The notes beneath the pieces are model-generated. The model was not told where the DNA came from and made no database searches. It saw only the letters and a list, made by a program, of their open reading frames with translations. 64,000 bases of DNA, taken from contig NZ_CP032570.1 in assembly GCF_003626915.1 (NCBI RefSeq), positions 1,860,001 to 1,924,000 on the forward strand. Reading direction: 5' to 3'. Source of the stretch: Tsuneonella amylolytica. GTDB taxonomy: Bacteria; Pseudomonadota; Alphaproteobacteria; Sphingomonadales; Sphingomonadaceae. Positions 41,842 through 48,740 of this stretch are shown here, piece after piece. A program made the translations under genes and the position numbers. How positions within the stretch are numbered: position 1 is the first letter of the stretch; each line of letters opens with the position of its first letter.

Positions 41842-41854
41842 CGTTTTCCTACAG
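41842..41854 (+). promoter_or_regulatory. TTTTCCTACAG transfer-regulon motif upstream of the regulator
   Basis: CGTTTTCCTACAG, identical over 13 bases to 3822-3834. It ends 55 nt upstream of the ATG at 41910. Promoter core or operator; role inferred. Confidence 0.55.
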
Positions 41855-41909
41855 CCTTCCTTCGCGGCTAGCCCTCGAGTCGATCACCAACTCGCGAAAG
41901 GATTCGTCG

Positions 41910-42401
41910 ATGACCAACATGGCGCTCTTTGCCGAACAGCAGGTTCGCGCAGACCTCGCCCAGTTGCTGCTCGCAGCAGTCGAAACCAGCGGCCGGACGC
42001 GCTGCGACATTGCGCGCGTCGCGCAGATTCATAAGGATGCCCTGCGCCGTGTTCTGGCAGGCGAGCGCTCCGCCAGCCTGGGCGAGGCCCTGCGCATTCT
42101 TGCCGCGAGCGGCGTTACCCCCCAGGCCCACATCCTGCTGTTCCTCGTCAGCAGCGGCGATCATGCTATTGCCTGGCTGCAATCGGATCTCGCGCAGTTC
42201 TTCGAGGACTTCACCGGCGAGCTGCCATCTGCGCTCGAACGCGTCCTGGGCAACCAGGTCCACAATGTGAGGCCGCGTTGGGCCAAGGGCACGGCGCACC
42301 GCGTCGCCCGGCTCCTGTCCGACCATATCGAGGAACTCGAACGCAGGGATGCGCTGCTTGGTGACGGTTTCCCCTCGACCCAGGGAGGCCATCATGGGTG
42401 A
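41910..42401 (+). CDS. Putative transfer-region regulator with helix-turn-helix, 163 aa
   Basis: Starts at ATG 41910 with GAAAGGA upstream; the frame runs further 5' without coding character. Residues about 25-70 (GRTRCDIARVAQIHKDALRRVLAGERSASLGEALRILAASGV) form an XRE-like helix-turn-helix. The C-terminal half is helical (LAQFFEDFTGELPSALERVLGNQ...) with no known domain. It is divergent from traA and shares its double LexA-box control region, so it probably controls the transfer operon. It overlaps the AlpA-like gene by 8 nt. Confidence 0.7.
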   Translation: MTNMALFAEQQVRADLAQLLLAAVETSGRTRCDIARVAQIHKDALRRVLAGERSASLGEALRILAASGVTPQAHILLFLVSSGDHAIAWLQSDLAQFFEDFTGELPSALERVLGNQVHNVRPRWAKGTAHRVARLLSDHIEELERRDALLGDGFPSTQGGHHG

Positions 42402-42609
42402 GGCGATCGATCCTGCAGCGCCTGAGCCGCGCAAGGTCCCGCGCCTTATCCGTCTCCCTGAAGTCAAGCACCGGGTCGGACTGGGCAGGTCGACGATCTA
42501 CCGCTGGATGGCCGAGGGCAGGTTTCCGAAACCGGTCCAGCTTGGGGGCTATGTGGTGGCGTGGCCAGAAGATGAAATCGAGCACTGGATTTCCGCGAGA
42601 CTAGAATGA
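42394..42609 (+). CDS. alpA: AlpA family phage/element regulator, 71 aa
   Basis: From the ATG at 42394 with GGGAGG upstream. The AlpA pattern is clear: RLIRLPEVKHRVGLGRSTIYRWMAEGRFPKPVQLG followed by VAWPEDEIEHWI. AlpA proteins are MerR-like small DNA-binding activators, often controlling integrase or excision genes on mobile elements. No integrase is seen here, so it may act on the transfer genes or on an excision gene outside the window. It is translationally coupled to the upstream regulator. Confidence 0.9.
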   Translation: MGEAIDPAAPEPRKVPRLIRLPEVKHRVGLGRSTIYRWMAEGRFPKPVQLGGYVVAWPEDEIEHWISARLE

Positions 42610-42732
42610 TCATCCATAACGTCGACTGGGACAGCGGGCTCAGCTTAATGAGTCGGCTTTTCCGCTCCTGCTTGCCCCGCGGCGGCGGTCATCTCCGTGT
42701 GTACGCAGGCAATCTGGATGGCGGGCGGGCTG

Positions 42733-43131
42733 CTAGGCGCCAAGGCTATCCATGATCCGGCATTCTGAAACCGATCCGCCCGCGCAGGAACGAGCGATTT
42801 GTTCGAGTTCATCGCGCAGAAGCGCGAGCCTGGCGATTTTTTCGTTCACATCGTCGAGGTGCCGCACCGCGATTTGCGTCACTTCGTCGCATGGTCTTTC
42901 AGGATCGTCACTCAGCGCGAGCAGCGACCGGATCTCCTGGGTTTCAAACCCTAGCTTCCTTGCGTGCCGGATGAAGCGCAGTCGTTCCAGATCACCCGCA
43001 CCGTAAGTCCGCCGGCCTGATTGGGTCCGCGCTGCGCGGCGCATCAGCCCGATCTCTTCATAGAAGCGGATCGTGTTGACCTTCGTTCCGGTTGCGGCGG
43101 CAAGATCGCCTATCATCAACATCTTCGACAT
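42733..43131 (-). CDS. MerR-family heavy-metal regulator (PbrR/CadR/ZntR type)
   Basis: 132 residues from the ATG at 43131 (MSKMLMIGDLAAATGTKVNTIRFYEEIGL). The metal-binding cysteines Cys81, Cys116 and Cys124 match the PbrR/CadR pattern (78, 113, 122 with a small offset), ending SCAGGSVSECRIMDSL. Such regulators sense Pb, Cd or Zn and activate promoters with 19-bp spacers by DNA distortion. Two matching operators lie at 43137 and 43897. It is divergent from the methyltransferase gene. Confidence 0.9.
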   Translation of the reverse strand: MSKMLMIGDLAAATGTKVNTIRFYEEIGLMRRAARTQSGRRTYGAGDLERLRFIRHARKLGFETQEIRSLLALSDDPERPCDEVTQIAVRHLDDVNEKIARLALLRDELEQIARSCAGGSVSECRIMDSLGA

Positions 43132-43136
43132 TCCGC

Positions 43137-43167
43137 TTGATCCTCCAGTCACTGGAGGATGTAGGAG
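43137..43167 (+). promoter_or_regulatory. MerR-type promoter/operator for the methyltransferase unit
   Basis: -35 TTGATC (43137-43142), a 19-bp spacer and a -10-like TAGGAG (43162-43167). The spacer contains a perfect inverted repeat: ATCCTCCAGT (43140-43149) and ACTGGAGGAT (43151-43160), one base apart. The long spacer with a central dyad is diagnostic of MerR-family control. It lies 6 nt from the regulator start. Confidence 0.85.
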
Positions 43168-43210
43168 AACGAAGAGCCGCCGCCAAGGCCGGAGTGGAGA
43201 CGCCCGCAAG

Positions 43211-43900
43211 ATGCATAGCAACCACTTCACTCCCGCACTGGGAAGACCGGGGCTAACGCGTGCCTATGACCTGGCGATCCGACTCTTGACGCGTGAGACC
43301 GTCTGGCGGAGCGAACTTCTTCGACAGGTCGCGCCGCACAACAACGAGACGATCATCGATGTCGGCTGCGGTACCGGTACATTCGCGCTGATGTTGAAGC
43401 GAGCGGCGCCGGGAGCACGGATTACGGCGATCGATCCGGACCCACACGTGCTCGCACTAGCTCGGAAGAAGGCCGAGGCCGCTGGCATCGAGATCGCCTG
43501 GCGGCAAGGGTTTGCTCGGGACGTCGCCGGTCTTGGCGGAAGCTACGACAAGGCCGTGTCGAGCCTGGTCTTCCATCAGGTGCCGCTCGCGGGCAAACGA
43601 GAGGGTGTGGCGGCGATGTTCGCTAGCATCAGGCCGGGTGGCGAAGTCCACATCGCGGATTACGCTCACCAAAGCGGCGCGTTGATGCGTGCGCTGTTCC
43701 GCCTGACGGTCCAGGCGATCGACGGCCTGGCAGACACCCAGCCAAACGCAGACGGCGCGTTGGAGAGCATCCTTTCCGACTATGATGAGGCCGCCGTCGC
43801 ACCTCAAGCCGTCGTGCCGACCGCCACCGGTGCGATCAGCCTCTTCAAGGCGATAAGGCCAATCCAAAACAATTGCGACACGTTCGCAGAAAGGGCTTGA
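43211..43900 (+). CDS. Class I SAM-dependent methyltransferase of the metal regulon
   Basis: 229 residues from the ATG at 43211. SAM-binding motif I is VGCGTGTFAL, with DPDPHVLALARKKA (acidic residue binding the ribose) and RPGGEVHIADY. It is of the UbiE/ArsM-like class, but there is no Cys triad typical of ArsM, so the methyl acceptor is open. It is driven by the PbrR-type promoter at 43137, so it is probably induced by a metal. The stop codon overlaps the second operator, which drives the next gene. Confidence 0.85.
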   Translation: MHSNHFTPALGRPGLTRAYDLAIRLLTRETVWRSELLRQVAPHNNETIIDVGCGTGTFALMLKRAAPGARITAIDPDPHVLALARKKAEAAGIEIAWRQGFARDVAGLGGSYDKAVSSLVFHQVPLAGKREGVAAMFASIRPGGEVHIADYAHQSGALMRALFRLTVQAIDGLADTQPNADGALESILSDYDEAAVAPQAVVPTATGAISLFKAIRPIQNNCDTFAERA

Positions 43901-43927
43901 TCCTCCAGCGGCTGGAGGTTGTAGGGA
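43897..43927 (+). promoter_or_regulatory. Second MerR-type promoter/operator for the CDF-FTR1 unit
   Basis: TTGATC (43897-43902), a 19-bp spacer with dyad CCTCCAGC (43902-43909) and GCTGGAGG (43911-43918), and TAGGGA (43922-43927). It has the same architecture as the copy at 43137. Its -10 is so close to the ATG at 43934 that the mRNA would start at or within a base or two of that codon. Confidence 0.8.
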
Positions 43928-43933
43928 CCGGCA

Positions 43934-44569
43934 ATGGAAGCGAACGAATCAGACGGCTGCGGCTGCACCGGCGACACCAAGCGGGCCCAAACCGATCCCG
44001 CGTACCGCCGCGCGCTGTGGTGGGTGGTCATCCTCAATGTGGGCTTTGGCCTCGTCGAGATCGTCGGCGGATTCATCGCCAACAGCCAGGCGCTGAAAGC
44101 TGACGCGCTCGATTTTCTCGGTGACGGCTCGATCACTTTCGTCGGTCTGCTCGCTCTCGGATGGGCGGCATCCACCCGGGCGCGAATAGCGATGACACAG
44201 GGGCTCTTTCTCGGCGCGCTCGGCCTCGCCGTCATCGCCATGGCCATTTGGCGCGCTCTGAACGCCATTCCGCCGGAGCCCGAGCTGATGGGGGGCATCG
44301 GCATCGCAGCGCTGATCGTGAACGTGACCGCGGCCCTGATCCTCGCTCGTTTCCGGGACGGTGGCGACGCACAAGCCCGAGCGATCTGGCTGTTCTCGCG
44401 CAACGACGCGATCAACAACGTGGCGGTAATCGCGGCAGCTGCGCTCGTCTTCTTCCTCGACAGCGCGTGGCCCGACATCATCGTGGCTGCCGTAATTGCC
44501 GTAATTTTCCTGCAGTCGGCGTGGGAGATCATCCGAGACGCTGGCGGCGAGTTGCGTGCGAAGGCATGA
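43934..44569 (+). CDS. CDF-type cation transporter (divergent metal site)
   Basis: 211 residues, six membrane segments. The cation diffusion facilitator core is seen as IANSQALKADALDFLGDGS in TM2 and SRNDAINNVAV in TM5. The usual HxxxD is replaced by D-x(3)-L-G-D and N-D-x(3)-N, as in the short cation-transporter group found with MerR regulators. The N-terminus has a CGC motif (DGCGCTGDT). No cytoplasmic C-terminal domain. It should export a heavy metal under the second PbrR-type promoter. The following gene overlaps its stop (ATGA). Confidence 0.85.
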   Translation: MEANESDGCGCTGDTKRAQTDPAYRRALWWVVILNVGFGLVEIVGGFIANSQALKADALDFLGDGSITFVGLLALGWAASTRARIAMTQGLFLGALGLAVIAMAIWRALNAIPPEPELMGGIGIAALIVNVTAALILARFRDGGDAQARAIWLFSRNDAINNVAVIAAAALVFFLDSAWPDIIVAAVIAVIFLQSAWEIIRDAGGELRAKA

Positions 44570-46521
44570 CGACTTTCCGCTACCTCAGGGCGTTGGCCCT
44601 CGCGCTTCTGCTCGGCTGCGTCCTCGCCGCTCCGGCCCGTGCGCAGACGGCGCCGGCTCAGACCATATGGCGTCTTCTGGACTATATCGCAGTCGATTAC
44701 GCAGGTGCGGTCTCTGACGGCCGAGTGGTGAACGAGGCCGAATACGTCGAGATGGTGGAGTTCTCCGCGAGCGTGCGCCAGCGCCTCGGCGAGCTAGCGC
44801 CAACCGAAGCGCGGGCAAACCTGCTGCAAGGAGCAAAGCGACTTGAGGCCGATATCGCTGCGAAGGCGGCCCCGGAAAGCATCGCCACGTCGGCCCGGCA
44901 GCTGGGAAGAGTCCTCTTGGCTGCTTACCCGGTGCCGCTCGCCCCGTCGAACCTGCCCGATCTCAGCCGAGGCGCAACGCTCTATGCTCAGAACTGCGCC
45001 AGCTGCCATGGATCGATGGGCGACGGGCGAGGTTCGGCGGCGGGCGGCATGGACCCGCCTCCGATCGACTTCACCGACGAGGCTAGAGCGCGTGAACGGA
45101 GCCTCTTCGGCCTCTATCAGGTCATCGAGCAGGGCCTCGAAGGCACGGCCATGCCCTCCTTTGCACAGCTCAGCCCTGATGACCGATGGGCGCTCGCATT
45201 CCACGTTGGCCGCTACGCGTATCCAAACAAGCTTGCTCGCTCTGGAGACATGGCCTGGTCGAATGACGATGCGCTGCGCCGCCTGATCCCGAACATGACT
45301 GTCTTGGCCGGTATGACCCCGGCGCACCTTGAAGAGAAGCTGGGAGCCGAGAAGGCGCGGGCCGTCACCGCCTACTTGCGCGGCAATCCAGAGGCTCTTT
45401 CCGGAGCGGAGGGCTCACTCAGCCTGGCCAAGGAGCGATTGCAGGAGGCGCTCGACGCCTACGAAGCTGGCCAGCGGGCCAGAGCAACCGATCTGGCGCT
45501 TTCTGCCTACCTCGATGGTTTCGAGCCCGTTGAGCCGCTCCTGACCGCGCGTGATGCTTCGCTGATGAGGCGGATCGAAGGGGCGATGGCAGAGCTGCGC
45601 GCCCGCATCGGCCGCGGCGCGCCGGTGGACGAGGTGCGAGCGCAAGTCGCGGTAGTACAGACGCTTTTCACAGACGCCGAAGTCCAGCTTAGCCCCGATA
45701 AGGCCAGCGCTGCATCCAGCTTCTTGGGTGCCTTCACCATTCTCCTTCGGGAAGGGCTGGAGGCGCTCCTCCTCGTTATCGCGATGATCGCGTTCCTCAG
45801 GAAGGCCGATCGCCAGGATGTGCTGGGCTACGTTCATGGCGGGTGGGTGGCAGCCCTGGTGGCTGGCGTAGCCACCTGGGCGGCAGCGACGTATCTGATC
45901 AGCGTAAGCGGGGCGAGCCGCGAGCTGACCGAAGGCTTCGGTTCGATCTTGGCTGCGGTAATTCTCCTGTCGGTCGGGATCTGGATGCACGGGAAAGCCC
46001 AGGCCGGGGCATGGCAGCGCTACATCAACGAGCGGCTCAGCAAGGCGCTCTCGAAGCGGTCTGCCTGGTTTCTGTTTGGGCTTACCTTTCTCGTCGTCTA
46101 CCGCGAAGTGTTCGAAACGGTCCTCTTCTATGCAACGCTTTGGAACCAGGGCAATTCTGGCGCTGTCGCCGCGGGAGCGCTCGCGGCCATTGTTCTGCTT
46201 GCAGTAATCGCCGTCGGAATGCTCCGGTACAGCCGGAAAATTCCGATCGCGAGGTTCTTCGCATACAGCTCCGCCCTTATCGCCATCCTGGCCGTCGTCC
46301 TCGCCGGCAAAGGCGTAGCGGCCCTTCAGGAGGCGGGGTTGATCGACGTGCAGCCCCTCGCACTCGTGCCGCGGATCGACCTGCTCGGCCTCACCCCCAC
46401 GGTGCAGTCAGTGCTCGCCCAGTTGGTCATGCTGGCCGCGGTGCTGTTCGGCTTCTGGTACAATCGGCGAGTGGCCCGAAAGAGCATCCCGCCCGGCGTC
46501 CGCCCCGCCAATTCAATATAA
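44566..46521 (+). CDS. Cytochrome c-FTR1 fusion permease (PbrT-like)
   Basis: 651 residues. A signal peptide (YLRALALALLLGCVLAAPARA) leads to a cytochrome c domain with C144-A-S-C147-H148 and a downstream Met (TAMPSF), then an FTR1 iron permease with REGLE at 395-399 and REVFE at 513-517 in two of about seven membrane helices. FTR1 transports Fe3+ with a partner oxidase; the fused heme domain may supply the oxidation. This is also the layout of PbrT, a lead uptake protein in pbr operons. Located with a PbrR-type regulator and a CDF, it is probably a metal-regulated permease. Confidence 0.88.
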   Translation: MTTFRYLRALALALLLGCVLAAPARAQTAPAQTIWRLLDYIAVDYAGAVSDGRVVNEAEYVEMVEFSASVRQRLGELAPTEARANLLQGAKRLEADIAAKAAPESIATSARQLGRVLLAAYPVPLAPSNLPDLSRGATLYAQNCASCHGSMGDGRGSAAGGMDPPPIDFTDEARARERSLFGLYQVIEQGLEGTAMPSFAQLSPDDRWALAFHVGRYAYPNKLARSGDMAWSNDDALRRLIPNMTVLAGMTPAHLEEKLGAEKARAVTAYLRGNPEALSGAEGSLSLAKERLQEALDAYEAGQRARATDLALSAYLDGFEPVEPLLTARDASLMRRIEGAMAELRARIGRGAPVDEVRAQVAVVQTLFTDAEVQLSPDKASAASSFLGAFTILLREGLEALLLVIAMIAFLRKADRQDVLGYVHGGWVAALVAGVATWAAATYLISVSGASRELTEGFGSILAAVILLSVGIWMHGKAQAGAWQRYINERLSKALSKRSAWFLFGLTFLVVYREVFETVLFYATLWNQGNSGAVAAGALAAIVLLAVIAVGMLRYSRKIPIARFFAYSSALIAILAVVLAGKGVAALQEAGLIDVQPLALVPRIDLLGLTPTVQSVLAQLVMLAAVLFGFWYNRRVARKSIPPGVRPANSI

Positions 46522-46623
46522 TCGCGATGTGGCATTGGGCAAAGCAGCGCGCGTCGGCTGCTGCGGACCGGTTCGCCATGAGCGGCGTTCACTTCAAAAG
46601 ATGTGGCTACCAAGGATCCACGG

Positions 46624-48033
46624 ATGAGCGACGACTTCGATATCATCGTAATCGGCGGTGGCACCGCGGGCTACCCAGCAGCCATCCGCGCAGCTCAGCT
46701 CGGGATGAGCGTCGCCTGCATTGAACGTCGGCCCACGCTGGGCGGCACCTGTCTTAATGTCGGCTGCATTCCCTCCAAGGCTCTTCTCCATTCCACGGAA
46801 CTGTTCGCCGAAGTGAGCGAGGGGCTGGAGGAGCACGGTATCGGTATCGGCGGCGTTGCCTTGAACCTGGGCCAATTGATCAGCCGCAAGGACGAGGTCG
46901 TCGCCGGGCTTACCAAGGGCGTCGAGCACCTGTTGAAGAAAAACGGCGTCGAATGGGTGAGAGGAAGCGCCCGGTTCGAGGCTGCCGACCGGCTCACCGT
47001 TGACTTGGTCGAAGGCGGTGCCCGATCGCTGACCGCGAGCAAAGGCATACTCGTCGCGACTGGGTCCGACGTGGCGCGCCTGCCAGGGATCGATATCGAC
47101 GAGATGAGCATCGTCTCCAACACCGGCGCACTCTCCTTGACGAGGGTGCCAGAGCATCTGGTCGTGATCGGCGGCGGCTATATCGGCCTCGAGCTTGGCT
47201 GCGTCTGGCGGCGTCTGGGGGCCAAGGTCACGGTGATCGAGTTCCTCGACGGCATTGTCCCCAGCATGGATCGTGAAATCGCGCGGCATCTGCTCAAGGC
47301 ACTGAAGCAGCAGGGCCTGGAATTTCATTTCGAAACCAAGGTAACCGGTGTCGAGAAGCGCCCTGACGACCTGCTCGTATCGGTCGAACCGGCTCAAGGC
47401 GGCGAAACCGGGACGCTCACCGCCGATGTCGTACTCGTCGCGGTGGGGCGCAGGCCGTACACCGACGGCCTGGAACTGGAGCGGGTGGGAATCACGCTGG
47501 ATCCCAAGGGGCGCATTCCGGTCGAGCTTGGTTTCAAGACTCAGGTTTCAGGGATTTACGCGATTGGCGATGTGATTGCCGGACCGATGCTCGCGCATAA
47601 GACGACCTTGGATGGGGTGAGGTGCGTGGAAGGGATCGCCGGACGTTACGCTGGGGTAGACTACAACACCGTGCCGGCCGTCATCTACACCTCGCCCGAA
47701 GTCGCGAGCGTTGGACAAACCGAGGAGCAATTGAAGGCTGCTGGTGTCGAATACAAGTCTGGCACATTTCCATTTTTGGCGAACAGCCGCGCGCGCTGCA
47801 ACGGCGACACCCGTGGAATTACCAAGCTGCTGGCGGATGCGAATACCGATCGTCTGCTCGGCGCCCACATCATTGGCCCAGACGCCGGCACAATGATCCC
47901 GGAAGCGGTGCTGTTGATGGAATATGGCGGAACGACCGAAGACCTCGCGCTGACGACCCATGCACATCCCACCTTGCCGGAGTCGCTGAAGGAGGCGGCT
48001 CTCGTCTTGCTTGGGCAAGGTATGCACATATGA
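46624..48033 (+). CDS. Dihydrolipoamide dehydrogenase-like flavoprotein
   Basis: 469 residues from ATG 46624 with AAGGA upstream. FAD-binding GGGTAGYPAAIRAAQLG, redox pair Cys43-x4-Cys48 (TCLNVGCIPSK), NAD-binding GGGYIGLELG, and the HPTLPE His-Glu pair in the C-terminal interface domain. It is a complete Lpd-type NAD-flavoprotein and not a MerA (no N-terminal HMA, no terminal Cys pair). It lies 102 nt after the FTR1 gene. A spare Lpd in a metal island may reduce metals or thiols, or be a housekeeping copy; the sequence does not tell. Confidence 0.88.
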   Translation: MSDDFDIIVIGGGTAGYPAAIRAAQLGMSVACIERRPTLGGTCLNVGCIPSKALLHSTELFAEVSEGLEEHGIGIGGVALNLGQLISRKDEVVAGLTKGVEHLLKKNGVEWVRGSARFEAADRLTVDLVEGGARSLTASKGILVATGSDVARLPGIDIDEMSIVSNTGALSLTRVPEHLVVIGGGYIGLELGCVWRRLGAKVTVIEFLDGIVPSMDREIARHLLKALKQQGLEFHFETKVTGVEKRPDDLLVSVEPAQGGETGTLTADVVLVAVGRRPYTDGLELERVGITLDPKGRIPVELGFKTQVSGIYAIGDVIAGPMLAHKTTLDGVRCVEGIAGRYAGVDYNTVPAVIYTSPEVASVGQTEEQLKAAGVEYKSGTFPFLANSRARCNGDTRGITKLLADANTDRLLGAHIIGPDAGTMIPEAVLLMEYGGTTEDLALTTHAHPTLPESLKEAALVLLGQGMHI

Positions 48034-48146
48034 CCCGGCGCGGGATTGGTCTTTAACGACGCGATCGAAACCTCTCGAACGCTCCAATTTGTCCTGACGC
48101 CGGGGGGGATGGCCCAGTTTTTCTGTACGAGCAGAGCGGTTGAGAA

Positions 48147-48740
48147 TTACTGATGGGTGTCCTTGTGAGCATCACGCAAGATCTCGATCCCACCATAAAC
48201 CGCGATGCAGGCGACAGCGATGCCAACAATCAAATCAGGCCAGTTCGCCCCTGTCAGCATGACCGCGATTCCCGCAAAGACGATGCCGCCGTTCGAGACG
48301 AAGTCATTGAAGCTGAACGTCGTTGCCGCGCGCAAATTGACATCCTTGTTCTTCAGTTTGTTCAGCAGGCGCAGGCACCACAGATTTACGACAGCAGCCA
48401 CGATCGCCATGCCGATCATGAGCGCGCCGCCGGGAGTCGAGCCGTTGAGATAACGCTGCACAGCATCGGCCATCACACCGACGGCGAAGATCAGAAGCAT
48501 CACGCCTGAGAATCGCGCGGCGCCTCGTTTCCAGCGACGTGACCGCGTCAGCGCCAACAGGCTCAAAGCATAGACAACTGCGTCCGAGGAGTTGTCGACA
48601 CCGTTGGCCAGGAGTGCATTCGAATCCCCCAGAAAAGCCGTCACGAAAAAGCCTGCGGCGATGGCGACGTTGAGCGCCAGGACCAGCCACAGGGTCTTTC
48701 GTTTGTCGGCCGAGCCGAGATCGAAATTGGCTTCGCTCAT
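48147..48740 (-). CDS. Second CDF-type cation transporter
   Basis: 197 residues with six membrane segments, related to the 43934 gene: SNALLANGVDNSSDAVVYALSL in TM2 and FNDFVSNGGIVFAG in TM5, again lacking the HxxxD zinc site. It has a basic loop (SRRWKRGAARF). It is the last gene of the czc operon, overlapping the P-type ATPase stop by 4 nt. It probably exports a divalent metal from the cytoplasm. Confidence 0.83.
   Translation of the reverse strand: MSEANFDLGSADKRKTLWLVLALNVAIAAGFFVTAFLGDSNALLANGVDNSSDAVVYALSLLALTRSRRWKRGAARFSGVMLLIFAVGVMADAVQRYLNGSTPGGALMIGMAIVAAVVNLWCLRLLNKLKNKDVNLRAATTFSFNDFVSNGGIVFAGIAVMLTGANWPDLIVGIAVACIAVYGGIEILRDAHKDTHQ

Larger units (their letters stand above)
41540..41909. 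other. Divergent control region of the transfer operon
   Basis: 370 nt without a gene, between traA (minus) and the regulator at 41910 (plus). It holds, left to right, a LexA-type box, one minus-oriented TTTCCTACA motif, a second LexA-type box and one plus-oriented TTTTCCTACAG motif. The centre (41630-41780) shows nothing recognisable. The symmetric layout points to coordinated divergent transcription. Confidence 0.65.

Noticed and set aside
44161-46521. 786-residue reading that starts inside the CDF gene
   Set aside because: Its first part is a shifted-frame shadow of the CDF gene; the real start is the ATG at 44566, which gives the signal peptide and ATGA overlap.
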